This document shows, in pieces, positions 17,858 to 27,036 of a stretch of DNA of 64,000 nucleotides; the first letter of the stretch is position 1; every line of letters starts with the position of its first letter. Origin of the DNA: Planktothricoides sp. SR001 (GTDB taxonomy: Bacteria; Cyanobacteriota; Cyanobacteriia; Cyanobacteriales; Laspinemataceae). The stretch is from contig NZ_LIUQ01000035.1 in NCBI RefSeq assembly GCF_001276715.1, positions 1-64,000 on the forward strand, written 5' to 3'. The notes beneath the pieces are model-generated. The model was not told where the DNA came from. It was given only the letters and a program-made list of their open reading frames with translations, and ran no database searches. The position numbers and the translations under genes are program-made.

Positions 17858-17956
17858 ATGCGATCCGTTGACTTAAACACAACTCTTAAATATAACTATA
17901 GAAGAGCTTGGCTGAGGAATAGCCGCACAGAAAGCTCTTCTGCCGCCTACTCGTGA
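17858..17956 (+). CDS. Candidate 32-residue basic small protein
   Basis: ATG 17858 to TGA 17954-17956, preceded directly by an AAGGAAG ribosome-binding-like sequence. The peptide begins MRSVDLNTTLKYNYRRAW and ends SSSAAYS. It is basic and rich in Arg, Tyr and Ser, with no signal or membrane segment. It is alone in the spacer between the kinase pair and the permease gene, whose ATG follows 27 bp after its stop, so it may be a leader ORF. I do not recognise a family with certainty. Composition and the ribosome-binding site make it look more like a real peptide than chance. Confidence 0.45.
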   Translation: MRSVDLNTTLKYNYRRAWLRNSRTESSSAAYS

Positions 17957-17983
17957 AGCCCCTGAAATCTCTTTGCTCTAATC

Positions 17984-19201
17984 ATGGATTTTTTTGAAAG
18001 TCTTTCAATGGCCAGCCGCACCTTGGTGGCGAATAAACTCAGAAGCTGTCTGACGATGTTGGGCATTATTATTGGTAATGCTTCGGTGATCGTGATGGTG
18101 GGGGTGGGACAAGGGGCGCAAAAATTAGCCTCGGAACAGTTTGAAAACCTTGGGCCAAATGTGTTGTTTGTGGTCCCCGGTTCGCGAGAAACTCAAAATA
18201 CCAGCTTGGATTTTCCCCGGACTTTGGTGTTAGCGGATGCGGAGGCGATCGCCAATCAAGTGCCTTCGGTGGCAGCGGTAGCCCCACAACGACAGAATCG
18301 CCAATTTATTACTTATCGCAACAAAAATCTGCAAACCCTGGTGGTGGGGACAACCCCAGAATTTATGGCTGTCCGCAGCTTTGAGTTAGATCGAGGCCGG
18401 TTTATCACGGATTTAGATGTGAAACGGAATAATCAAGTGGTGGCGATCGGGTCGGATATTGCCGACCGTGTGTTTGGTTCTACCGATCCGATCGGCGAGT
18501 CTTTGCGGGTTAAAGGGGTCAGCTTTCAAGTGGTGGGGGTGATGAAACGCAAAGGGGCTTTTATGGGAGTGAACCAAGATGATGCCATTTATGTGCCGAT
18601 TACCACAATGGTGAATCGGGTTACGGGTCGCACCTCTCCTTATGGCTTGGATTTGACCTTTATTTCTATTTCCGCCGTGAATGAAGCCAGCGTGCCAGCG
18701 GCGCAATTTCAAATTACCAATTTACTCAGACTGCGGCACCAAATTACCACCGAAGATGATTTTACCGTTGAGAGCCAAAAAGATATTTTGCAGATTGTCG
18801 GTGCGATCACCGGGGCGTTGACCATCATGCTGGCGGCGATCGCGGGTATTTCCCTAGTGGTCGGGGGTATTGGCATTATGAACATTATGCTGGTGTCGGT
18901 GACGGAACGCACCCAGGAAATTGGTTTACGCAAAGCGATCGGCGCTTCCGAGCAAGATATTTTAATTCAATTTATGATTGAAGCGGTGATTCTTTCCCTG
19001 GCTGGTGGCTTAGTCGGCACCAGCATCGGCGTGAGTGGCATCATCCTGGTGGCCACCTTTACCCCCTTAAAAGCCGGGATTTCTATAGGCGCGATCGCCT
19101 TAGCCACGGGAGTCTCAGGGGCGATCGGTTTATTTTTTGGGGTGCTACCTGCCCAACGGGCTGCCCAACTCGATCCCATCGTCGCCTTACGCACCGCCTA
19201 A
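17984..19201 (+). CDS. MacB/FtsX-type ABC transporter permease
   Basis: 405 residues. The architecture is TM1 near 25-45 (NKLRSCLTMLGIIIGNASVI), a periplasmic MacB-PCD domain (about 50-260), then three C-terminal helices with the typical VVGGIGIMNIMLVSVTERTQ, EIGLRKAIGASEQDILIQF, and the terminal ALPAQRAAQLDPI-type ending (VLPAQRAAQLDPIVALR). Such permeases pair with a MacB-like ATPase and a membrane-fusion protein to export peptides, lipids or glycolipids, or act as mechanotransmitters. Neither partner gene is adjacent, so the partners are unknown. The possible small ORF just upstream might be co-transcribed. Confidence 0.92.
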   Translation: MDFFESLSMASRTLVANKLRSCLTMLGIIIGNASVIVMVGVGQGAQKLASEQFENLGPNVLFVVPGSRETQNTSLDFPRTLVLADAEAIANQVPSVAAVAPQRQNRQFITYRNKNLQTLVVGTTPEFMAVRSFELDRGRFITDLDVKRNNQVVAIGSDIADRVFGSTDPIGESLRVKGVSFQVVGVMKRKGAFMGVNQDDAIYVPITTMVNRVTGRTSPYGLDLTFISISAVNEASVPAAQFQITNLLRLRHQITTEDDFTVESQKDILQIVGAITGALTIMLAAIAGISLVVGGIGIMNIMLVSVTERTQEIGLRKAIGASEQDILIQFMIEAVILSLAGGLVGTSIGVSGIILVATFTPLKAGISIGAIALATGVSGAIGLFFGVLPAQRAAQLDPIVALRTA

Positions 19202-19593
19202 CCGCCTAAATCATCTGTCTAAGTAAATTTGCTTAAGCTATCGGTAGGGTGTGAAAGCGCGAAGCGTAACGCACCAAGACACCATATAGTCGTTGCGTAA
19301 GTCCTACAGCAATTTTCTCCGCGAGTAAACCACAAATATCTGTAGGGGCCCGCTCGTGGTTTAGTAATCTGAAAGCCGCTGTAAGTAAGTCTGTTTATCG
19401 CGGTTTTCTAGTGAGTAGACCACAATCTCTGGGTTAGGGCGAAGCATGACCGTATAAAATTTTTGATTTTGTCCCAGAGATGATTTGCCGGAATGCTTCG
19501 CCCCTACCATTGCCTTTGTGGTCTATATCAATCAAAAATCGCTCTCAAGTAAATCCGCCTAAGTAATCTGTTCTTATCATCTGTTCTTATCCT
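19202..19593. repeat. Palindrome-rich spacer (GGGGCGAAGCA family copy 3 and others)
   Basis: There is no gene here. It contains a REP-like GGTAGGGTGTGAAAGCGCGAAGCG element (from 19246), an inverted repeat TAAACCACAAA...GTGGTTTA at 19327-19362, and the third GGGCGAAGCA...TGCTTCGCCC element (19435-19506). The third element is itself bracketed by AGACCACAA and TTGTGGTCT, giving a larger inverted unit of roughly 19417-19525. Confidence 0.75.
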
Positions 19594-21021
19594 ATGAATG
19601 CAACCGATTTGGCCTTTTCCCCGGCACTGGAACAAGCGCAACTGATTCGCCGTAAAGAAATTTCGCCCATAGAGTTAACCCAAGTTTATCTTGATCGCAT
19701 TGAGCAACTAAATCCTCAACTGGGGAGTTATTTCACCGTCACGGCGGAACTTGCCACTGCGGACGCGATCGCCAAAACCGAACAACTGACCACCCTTGAC
19801 CCAGGCGAACTGCCGCCATTTTTCGGCGTCCCCATCAGTATTAAAGACCTAAATCCCGTTGCCGGTGTCCCTTGTAGCTACGGGGTCGCCGCCCTGCGAT
19901 CGCAAATTGCCGGTCACGATGATGGGATTGTCCAACGACTCAAACAAGCGGGGGGCATCATTTTGGGCAAAACCGCCACTTCCCAACTCGGCAGCCTGCC
20001 CTATACAGAACCGCCCGGATTTGCCCCAGCCAGAAATCCCTGGAATTTAAATTATACTGCCGGGGGTTCCAGTGGCGGCGCCGCTTCCTCCGTAGCCGCT
20101 GGCTTATGTGCGATCGCTCAAGGATCTGACGGCGGCGGTTCCATTCGCGGCCCTGCGGCTTGCTGTGGCGTCGTCGGCGTCAAACCGTCCCGGGGTCGGA
20201 TCAGCTTTGCCCCCATTGGGGACTGTCTCAGTGGCATTGCCACCAATGGATCCCTTGCCCGCACCGTGACCGATGCCGCTGCTTTCTTGGATGCCGTCTC
20301 CGGCTACGTCACTGGCGATCCCTACTGGTTGCCAGACCCCCATCCTTCCTTTCTCGCCGCTGCCACCGACGCCAATCCGGGCGGCCTCCGCATCGCTTTT
20401 GCCAGCAAGATTCCCCCTGTCGGTCAAGCTTCCCCAGAATTACAGCAAGCAGTGCTAACCACCGCTCAAATACTAGATGCCCTCGGTCATACCTTGGAAC
20501 CAGCGGGATTGGATTTTAGCGGCTTAATCGAACCCTTTGTCACGGTGTGGCAAACCAGTGTGGCCTTTTTTGGCATTCCCCCTGAAATCCTCCAGCCGAT
20601 GAACCAATGGCTGCTCGATCGCGCCAATGCGGTCAACAGCGGTCAATACTTACAAGCGGTTGCCCAAATGCAAATCGTTGCCCGTCGATTAGTTGCCTTT
20701 TTCGAGCGCTATGATGCCTTAGTCCTGCCAGTGTATCTCCATCCCCCCATTGCCATTGGTCAATGGGCTGACCTCTCCCCCGAAGCGATTTTACAAAATG
20801 TAATTAATTGGGTGGCTCCTTGTCCGCCCTTTAACGCCACCGGGCAACCAGCGATCGCCCTGCCAATGGGCTTTGATGCGGTGAATGTTCAGCAAGGTTT
20901 GCCCCTGGGAGTGCAAATCATTGGTCGCCCTGGGGCGGACTCCACCTTATTGGCTTTGGCGGCACAAATAGAAGCGGCGAAACCTTGGCACCAACAGCGA
21001 CCGGCGATCGCCAATCAGTAA
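19594..21021 (+). CDS. Amidase-signature family amidase
   Basis: 475 residues. The Ser-cisSer-Lys catalytic triad is readable: Lys in ISIKDLN, the cis-Ser in AGGSSGGAASS, and the nucleophile in GSDGGGSIRGPAA. The GVVGVKPSRGRIS block follows, as in all amidase-signature enzymes. Substrate cannot be read from the sequence. GatA is unlikely because no gatB/gatC neighbours are present and the C-terminal half differs, so a general amidase or hydrolase of small amides is more likely. It is an isolated gene, and the neighbour downstream is convergent. Confidence 0.9.
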   Translation: MNATDLAFSPALEQAQLIRRKEISPIELTQVYLDRIEQLNPQLGSYFTVTAELATADAIAKTEQLTTLDPGELPPFFGVPISIKDLNPVAGVPCSYGVAALRSQIAGHDDGIVQRLKQAGGIILGKTATSQLGSLPYTEPPGFAPARNPWNLNYTAGGSSGGAASSVAAGLCAIAQGSDGGGSIRGPAACCGVVGVKPSRGRISFAPIGDCLSGIATNGSLARTVTDAAAFLDAVSGYVTGDPYWLPDPHPSFLAAATDANPGGLRIAFASKIPPVGQASPELQQAVLTTAQILDALGHTLEPAGLDFSGLIEPFVTVWQTSVAFFGIPPEILQPMNQWLLDRANAVNSGQYLQAVAQMQIVARRLVAFFERYDALVLPVYLHPPIAIGQWADLSPEAILQNVINWVAPCPPFNATGQPAIALPMGFDAVNVQQGLPLGVQIIGRPGADSTLLALAAQIEAAKPWHQQRPAIANQ

Positions 21022-21086
21022 TCGGCAGTTACCACCAAAAATGCCAAAATTTGACGAGCATAAGCCAAAAATGACTAAAACCGGCA

Positions 21087-22325
21087 TCATTGCATCGGCA
21101 TGGTAAAATAAAAGCAATTACCTAACCCTGGGGTTGACTCAACCCAAAAGCGTCCTCCATAACTTTCCACAATCTTGCGGCAAATTAACAAACTCATGCC
21201 CATAGATCGGTCTTCTGGTGATTCATCTAGGTACGGAAAACTGGCAAAAATGTTTTCCAAATCTTTGGCCGCCATGCCGATGCCATTATCTTGAATCGCC
21301 AGCCGCCATTCCCCATGAGTATTGGGGTTTTTTTTGCCTATATCCGGCTCAGAAATCCGCTCAGAAACCCGCTCAGAACTGCTGGGCAGATTCGCTTCTG
21401 GCTGACATTCTCGATACTCAGCAAATACTTTAATTTCCGGGGAGACTTCTGCACGAGTAAACGTCAAAGCATACCGAAGTAAATATTCAAATAACTGCTT
21501 AATTTTTTTTCGGTCTCCCCGAATATTTGGTAATTTTGAATAAGTAATAGTTGCCCCGGTAAGTTGAATTTCTGTGGCTAAATTTTTCAGGGTTTCTCGG
21601 AGAATCGTTTGACAGCTAATCGATTTTAATTCCAGGGAATTATAGGGGGCGATCAAGCAAGCATAATCCACCAGATAATTGATTAGCTGTTCCATCGCCA
21701 GAGTCGCTTGGAAAATCTGGTTGGCATGATGCGGGGCATCCAGGGGTGGTAAATATTCCGTTTTTAGGCGTTCTAAATTCTGGGCAATTAAGTGCAAAGG
21801 GAATTTAATCTCTTGATAAATTCGGGCAATCCAGGTAATTAGTTCATTGGTTTCTTTAATTAAACGATTATTAATTTGGGATAATATCTGATTTTCTTGC
21901 TCTAGTTCCTGATTTTTATGCCTAAGTTCTTTTTGATATAAACTAATCTTAATTTGATTTTCTATTCTGATCAAAATTTCAGAAAAATAAAAAGGTTTAG
22001 TAATATAATCTACGCTCCCGTAGCTCCAAGCCTTCACCTTATATTCAATATCATCAAGAACCGTTAAAAAAATTACGGGAATCTTGGCCGTTTTTTCACA
22101 AGCCTTTAACTGTTCACACACTTGATATCCGTCCATGTCTGGCATGATAATATCCAGCAAAATTACATCAGGAGGTTCTTCCATAACCGATTTTAAAGCG
22201 ATTTGTCCATTTAAAGCTTGACGTACTTCATATCCTTTTTGAAGTAATAGATTTGATAAAACTTTCAAATTGTAAGGAGTATCATCAACGATTAAAATTT
22301 TGCCGATATGTTTTTGCGGGTTCAT
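21087..22325 (-). CDS. Receiver plus histidine-kinase-like protein with eroded catalytic motifs
   Basis: 412 residues. An intact receiver (about 8-125: LIVDDTPYN, LLDIIMPDMDGYQV, DYITKPF) is followed by a coiled coil (135-165) and a kinase-like C-terminus. Where HisKA should have SHELRTPL the sequence reads YQEIKFPL, so the phospho-accepting His is a Gln. Where HATPase_c should have NLLGNALKFT it reads EYLLRYALTFT, so the key Asn is lost. The G1 box DNGIGM remains. It is therefore probably not an autophosphorylating kinase and may act as a phospho-receiver with an output scaffold. A decayed paralogue lies just upstream on the same strand. Confidence 0.85.
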   Translation of the reverse strand: MNPQKHIGKILIVDDTPYNLKVLSNLLLQKGYEVRQALNGQIALKSVMEEPPDVILLDIIMPDMDGYQVCEQLKACEKTAKIPVIFLTVLDDIEYKVKAWSYGSVDYITKPFYFSEILIRIENQIKISLYQKELRHKNQELEQENQILSQINNRLIKETNELITWIARIYQEIKFPLHLIAQNLERLKTEYLPPLDAPHHANQIFQATLAMEQLINYLVDYACLIAPYNSLELKSISCQTILRETLKNLATEIQLTGATITYSKLPNIRGDRKKIKQLFEYLLRYALTFTRAEVSPEIKVFAEYRECQPEANLPSSSERVSERISEPDIGKKNPNTHGEWRLAIQDNGIGMAAKDLENIFASFPYLDESPEDRSMGMSLLICRKIVESYGGRFWVESTPGLGNCFYFTMPMQ

Positions 22326-22429
22326 CTTGGTTATTTATTTTTTCGGGTAATTTTCAAAGTGAATTTCAGAGTTACTTTGAGAGTGAATGAAGATGATTTG
22401 ACTGTTTCATGGGTAAAATAATTCTAGAC

Positions 22430-23731
22430 CTTGCCCCGGATCCCAGGGTAGGCAATCAAGATTTCCCTGGTGTACTTCTACCACAATTTGATAACTAATG
22501 GAATGGACAATCCTAAGCCAGTTCCCTTCACCACTGCCTTGGTGGTAAAAAATGGATGAAACAATTGTTTTCTGACGTTTTCAGTCATTCCTGGATCCTT
22601 ATCAGCAATGGTGATTTGTACTCAGTGGGCATCAATTAATTCTGTGCTAATCTCAATCGTCGGTTGAAAGCATTCTGACTGGTTACGGCAGACTGGATCG
22701 TCAATCGCAACCGGGGATGATTTTTGCTTTGGGTGAGTTAAGGCATCGATATTGCATCCCCAACGCTTCGCGAACGCCTTTGTCAAAATATTAATAAAAA
22801 CTTGGTTAACTTCTCCAGCATAGCATTCAAGGGAATTTGTTGATAATTTTTAATTACCTGAATTATGGGGCGATCGCTCTCCCGATCGTAGAAGCGATGT
22901 TGCCAAATCATCAAACTACTTTCCAGCGTGAATATCCACTTTCTTTAACTTTGACTCACGCCAGAAAAAACTCGTAAATAATCAACAATTTTTTTAATTC
23001 GTTGACCCCCCACATTCATCCATTGCCAAATTTTTTGAAAATCGTCTGAAATAAATTACCAATCAATTTATTCGGTTGTACAATGGTTTTTGGCGTATTT
23101 GGCAAAGCTGCTTCATCAAGCTTGACTAACTGTAATAAATCGGCAGGATAATAATTTATATGACTAATATTACCTTGAATAAAATTTACTGGATTATTGA
23201 TTTCGCGATCGATGCCCGCCACTAACTGCCCCAAGGAAGCGATCTTTTCAGTTTGAATTAACTGGTTTTGCGTCTGTTTTAGTTCTTGCAAGGTTTTTTA
23301 TAAAAAAATATTTTTTTCTTTCTACGTTGGAGCGATCGCAGATTTAGCTGATTTTCGATTATTAACAGCACATCCACAGGTTGAAACGGTTTAGTAATAT
23401 AGTCTACCCCACCACAGCTAAAAGCTTTCACCTTATCCCCCAACTCATCCAAACCACTAATAAAAATTACCGGAATCTCAGAGGTTTTGGGATTTTATTT
23501 TAACTTTTGGCAAACTTCATAACCATCAATGCCCCACATTTTAAGATCCAGGAGAATTAAGTCCGGTAAAATCTCACTAGGTTTGGCTAATGCCGTCAAC
23601 CCATCTAAGGCTTGGAAAACTTCATACCCTTTTCGTTGCAAAATTCCCGCCGCCAAACGGATATTATAAGCCGTATCATCAACGACTAAAAATTTTTTTC
23701 ACTGAAAATTACCTGTTAAATTGTCATTCAT
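22430..23731 (-). pseudogene. Decayed REC-histidine kinase gene
   Basis: Read from ATG 23731 downwards, pieces of a REC-HisKA-HATPase protein are recognisable in more than one frame. First come a receiver (VVDDTAYNIRLAAGIL, LILLDLKMWGIDGYEV) with in-frame stops, and a 23291-23016 segment with QTEKIASLGQLVAGI and EINNPVNFIQGN. The His-box there reads DREINN instead of AHEINN, so the phosphorylated His is gone. Much farther on is a HATPase end with FFTTKAVVKGTGLGLSI, broken by a frameshift. A GATATTGCATCC-type repeat (22748-22778) lies within it. Its layout is like that of the following gene, so it is probably an old tandem duplicate. Confidence 0.8.
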
Positions 23732-24153
23732 GTTGCATCATATATTCAATATAAAATTAATTATTAAAAATTTAAAAAATAAGCAAAAAATAAAAAGTTA
23801 ACCAGATAAATTACAGTTAAATTAGCAGTAAATATTAAATTTTAGCCTCATCGTTCGCTGCCTAATCAGCACGGTTGAATCAAAATATCCGGGAAATGCT
23901 TCAATATGGCAAGTGATATGTAACAATATAACAATATATTGGTTAATATTGCTTCTATTCAAGAGCGATCGCTCCAAACCCATTTTTCAGGGCGGCCTCT
24001 GATAATTTTCCCAAAGGTCTAATCATCAAGCTTTGTCGCAAGTTTAGATAAAATCCCCGATGCTGTTATTATACAAAGATAAATGGCGATCGCACCCATT
24101 CACAGCTTTATTGCCGTTTTGTTTCTTCTTGAAAAATTAGCGAGTTTTCAGTT
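23732..24153. other. AT-rich spacer before the lysozyme gene
   Basis: 422 bp between the divergently oriented decayed kinase and the lysozyme gene. It is AT-rich with short direct repeats (AACAATATA). No ORF, RNA gene or strong promoter is recognised, but promoters for both flanking genes must lie here if both were ever expressed independently. Confidence 0.6.
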
Positions 24154-25623
24154 ATGTGTGCACGTGGCATAGATGTTTCCGACTGGCAGGATCCAGTAAA
24201 CTGGCAGGCCGTGGCCAACTCTGGCATGGCCTTTGGTTTCACCAAAGCCACTGAAGGATCTAATTTTGTGGCGGAGACTTTTAATCGCAATTGGCGCGAT
24301 ATCAAGGCTGTTGGTTTAGCCCGGGGAGCCTATCACTTTTATCGACCCAAACATAGTCCCCAAGCCCAGGCGGACATCTTTCTCCGCACGGTTAAATTAG
24401 AGCCGGATGATTTGCCCCCAGTATTGGACATTGAAACCACCGATGGGATGCCCAACGGCACAATTATCTCTGGGATTACCCAATGGTTGCAAATCGTCGA
24501 AAAAGAAACAGGGCGTCAACCGATTATTTACACCTATCCCTACACCTGGGAAATCTTCGGTAATCCTACCAGTTTTTCTGATTACCCCCTGTGGATTGCC
24601 CACTACACCACCGCCTATCAACCGATCATTCCAGCGGGATGGGATGGTTGGACTTTTTGGCAATACACCGATCGCGGCCAAGTCAATGGCATTGCCGGAG
24701 GGGTGGATGTCAACTGGTTTAATGTCTCCCGACAAGGGGCCAAAGGATCTCATGTGGCCTATATTCAAAAAGTTTTAAATCAAAAAGGATTTTATTCAGA
24801 TTCCGTCAATGGGATTTTCAGCGATCGCGTCACCCAGAGTGTCATGGCCTTTCAACGGGCGATGAATTTAGTCGTAGATGGAGTCGTGGGAATTCAAACC
24901 TGGAGAGCCTTAGTTTCTCAGATCCAACCGCCCCGACCCACGCCGACGCCTGCCCCTGCGCCAGCACCTGCCCCTGCCCCTGCCCCTGCCCCTGCGCCCA
25001 CGCCCGCGCCTGCGCCTGCGCCCACGCCCACGCCCGCGCCGATCATTGGTTTGTTAGATGTTTGTCGTTTTTATCGCAATTTGCCCAACCAAAACTATGC
25101 TTTAGACTGGCTGCACCAACAAGTATCCGCCTCAAACTTGAATGAATTCGCCCGTCGGTGGCGCAATGATCCGGCATCAGCGTCTCCTCGTCCAATTCAT
25201 CTGGCCAATGTTTTCAAGTATTATCAGGGACTACCGCATCAAGAAAATGCTCTGTTGTGGCTCCAAAATCAACTGTCTCGGGATATTCTCCAACAATTTG
25301 CCCGTTTGTGGCGATCGACCAACACCCAAGCAGTGAGTCAATCAACCCCAATTCGCTTAAGCGATGTGTGCGAATATTATCGGGGGTTAAGCAATCAACA
25401 GCAATCGCTCAATTGGCTGCAAGCACAAATCCCCAGCTTTACCCAACAAGAATTTGCCCGTCGCTGGCGCAATCAAACCACTTTTCAAGGATCGACCATT
25501 AGTTTAATCAATGTCTGCCAATTTTATCAGGGCCTGCCGCATCAATATCAGTCTCTTCTGTGGTTACAAAGCCAAATTAGCACCTCGGTGTTAGAGGCAT
25601 TTGCCCGTCGCTGGCGAGGTTAG
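24154..25623 (+). CDS. GH25 lysozyme with peptidoglycan-binding domain, Pro-Ala linker and four C-terminal repeats
   Basis: 489 residues. GH25 muramidase domain (about 3-190): GIDVSDWQ with the N-terminal Asp, GFTKATEGSNF, ARGAYHFYRP, catalytic PPVLDIETTD (Asp92/Glu94) and WTFWQYTDRG. A PG_binding_1-like domain (about 197-255) has VLNQKGFYSDSVNGIFSDRV and VDGVVGIQTWRAL. Then come a (PA)n/PT linker of about 45 residues and four roughly 45-residue repeats, each reading approximately LxxVCxFYxGLPxQxxSLxWLQxQ...FARRWR. It cleaves peptidoglycan. The repeats may bind a wall or cell-surface ligand, but I do not recognise the family. No classical signal peptide is present, so export must use another route, or the gene may be phage-derived. 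Confidence 0.9.
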   Translation: MCARGIDVSDWQDPVNWQAVANSGMAFGFTKATEGSNFVAETFNRNWRDIKAVGLARGAYHFYRPKHSPQAQADIFLRTVKLEPDDLPPVLDIETTDGMPNGTIISGITQWLQIVEKETGRQPIIYTYPYTWEIFGNPTSFSDYPLWIAHYTTAYQPIIPAGWDGWTFWQYTDRGQVNGIAGGVDVNWFNVSRQGAKGSHVAYIQKVLNQKGFYSDSVNGIFSDRVTQSVMAFQRAMNLVVDGVVGIQTWRALVSQIQPPRPTPTPAPAPAPAPAPAPAPAPTPAPAPAPTPTPAPIIGLLDVCRFYRNLPNQNYALDWLHQQVSASNLNEFARRWRNDPASASPRPIHLANVFKYYQGLPHQENALLWLQNQLSRDILQQFARLWRSTNTQAVSQSTPIRLSDVCEYYRGLSNQQQSLNWLQAQIPSFTQQEFARRWRNQTTFQGSTISLINVCQFYQGLPHQYQSLLWLQSQISTSVLEAFARRWRG

Positions 25624-25683
25624 GCGTGGTTAATCGCAGTTAATGGTTGAATCACGATTAACCCTGATGAATTCACCGGCTGC

Positions 25684-25764
25684 GATATTGCATCCGCAAC
25701 GCCGAAGCGCGATATTGCATCCGCAACGCCGAAGCGCGATATTGCATCCGCAACGCCGAAGCGT
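25684..25764. repeat. Three tandem 27-bp GATATTGCATCCGCAACG repeats
   Basis: Exact 27-bp units start at 25684, 25711 and 25738 (core GATATTGCATCCGCAACGCC, then GAAGCGC). They lie in the short spacer between the convergent lysozyme and MBL genes. The period is a multiple of three and reads RFGVADAIS on the minus strand, so such units can be absorbed into coding frames. The same core occurs at 11151, 22748, 35402 and 49519. Confidence 0.9.
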
Positions 25765-25801
25765 GATCGCACAAAATAGCGCTTGAGTGGATTGACGCTG
25801 T

Positions 25802-26671
25802 TTAGTGGTCTTCTTGATTGGCGCCGATCGCGATCGCCATTCCTTCCCGGGCAAGGCAACTATTGGGAAAAGCTTGCTGCACATCGGCTTCCACCCGATC
25901 CAAAAAGTCATCATCATGGGCAGGATCGTGGTGAAAAATCACTAACTTTCTCACATTCGCCGCTAAAGCAACTTTGACTGCTTCTTCCCAAGTGGAATGA
26001 CCCCAACCCACTTTCGAGGTTTTGGGATGGTAGTATTCTTCATCGGTGTAGGTGGCGTCGTAAATTAAAACATCCGCATCCCGGACTAAATGCAAGACAT
26101 TTTCATCGAGGCGATCGGCATAATGTTCCGTATCCGTGCAGTAAACCGCCGTACCGCGATCGCTAGTGACTCGATACCCAATTGCCTGACCGGGATGATT
26201 CAATAAACTCGTTTCGATGGTTACATCGTCAAGCTGAATAATCTCTTGGGGCTTAACCGTATAAAACTTTAAATCTGACTGCATTCCTTTCAAAGGAATA
26301 GGAAAATTAGGATGAAGCATCTGGTCAGAAAGACGCTGTTTCATCGTATGTCCCGTGGGCGCCATTCCCCCATAAATATGGAAGCGATTCCCCGGCACAA
26401 AAGCCGGAACAAAAAAAGGAAATCCTTGAATATGATCCCAATGAGAGTGAGTAAAAAATATATGCGCTTCTACGGGCATTTGTGATAGCAAGTTTTTACC
26501 CAGTACCCTGATGCCTGTACCGCCATCAAAGATCAGACGTTTACCGGCGACCTGCATCTCCACACAGGAGGTATTGCCACCATAGCGAACAGTTTCTTTG
26601 CCTGGGGTAGGAATGCTTCCTCTTACCCCCCAAAAACGGACTAAAAAATCAATGGAAGTGCTGGTTTCCAT
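25802..26671 (-). CDS. Metallo-beta-lactamase-fold hydrolase
   Basis: 289 residues from ATG 26671. An upstream in-frame TTG at 26710 is possible but adds an unlikely tail. The fold motifs are GVRGSIPTPGKETVRYGGN, THSHWDHIQGFPFF (the HxHxDH dinuclear metal site), VYCTDTEH, an Asp-containing DADVLIYDATYTDEEY, GHSTWEEAV and IFHHDPAHDD. This arrangement is that of cytosolic MBL phosphodiesterase-like enzymes (PhnP/CpdA-like or RNase Z-like small subfamilies). The substrate is unknown. It is convergent with the lysozyme gene and separated from it by the 27-bp repeats. Confidence 0.85.
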   Translation of the reverse strand: METSTSIDFLVRFWGVRGSIPTPGKETVRYGGNTSCVEMQVAGKRLIFDGGTGIRVLGKNLLSQMPVEAHIFFTHSHWDHIQGFPFFVPAFVPGNRFHIYGGMAPTGHTMKQRLSDQMLHPNFPIPLKGMQSDLKFYTVKPQEIIQLDDVTIETSLLNHPGQAIGYRVTSDRGTAVYCTDTEHYADRLDENVLHLVRDADVLIYDATYTDEEYYHPKTSKVGWGHSTWEEAVKVALAANVRKLVIFHHDPAHDDDFLDRVEADVQQAFPNSCLAREGMAIAIGANQEDH

Positions 26672-27036
26672 ACTGGCTTTTCCATCAAACTGTTGTGGAC
26701 GATGTGCCAAGGCTGAATTAACCCAGCCTCGACCAGATTTACTGGGGATGGGGATGCTTGCAATATATCCCCCAAGACCTTGACTAATTATAAATTTGTT
26801 CTGGTTGCTCAGTGGGGACTCCGGAGAGTTTCACCCACCAAAATCAACCCACTCAAATCAACCCGTTCAAAAACCCAAATTTTAACATTAATCATTTGTA
26901 GCCTATCTTAAAGTGAAATATCTGGCTAGAAAAGCTGACGTTATCAAAAAACCCTGTCTTTTGTTTCCCGACTCAGAGGCAGGAAGCTATCTTGGTGGGA
27001 TTAATTGCCAGTCCGCTACCTGCCCCTGGGCGATCG
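26672..27036. other. Spacer between ppa and the MBL gene
   Basis: 365 bp. Short open frames here have no protein-like composition, and no RNA, promoter consensus or terminator stands out. It must hold the 5' region of the MBL gene and the 3' region of ppa, both on the minus strand. Confidence 0.5.

Noticed and set aside
25684-25764. Possible CRISPR array at the three 27-bp repeats
   Set aside because: The units are directly adjacent with no spacers, and there are no cas genes.
25620-25917. Open frames reading RFGVADAIS repeats on the minus strand
   Set aside because: They are the translation of the 27-bp repeats and run into the MBL gene in another frame.
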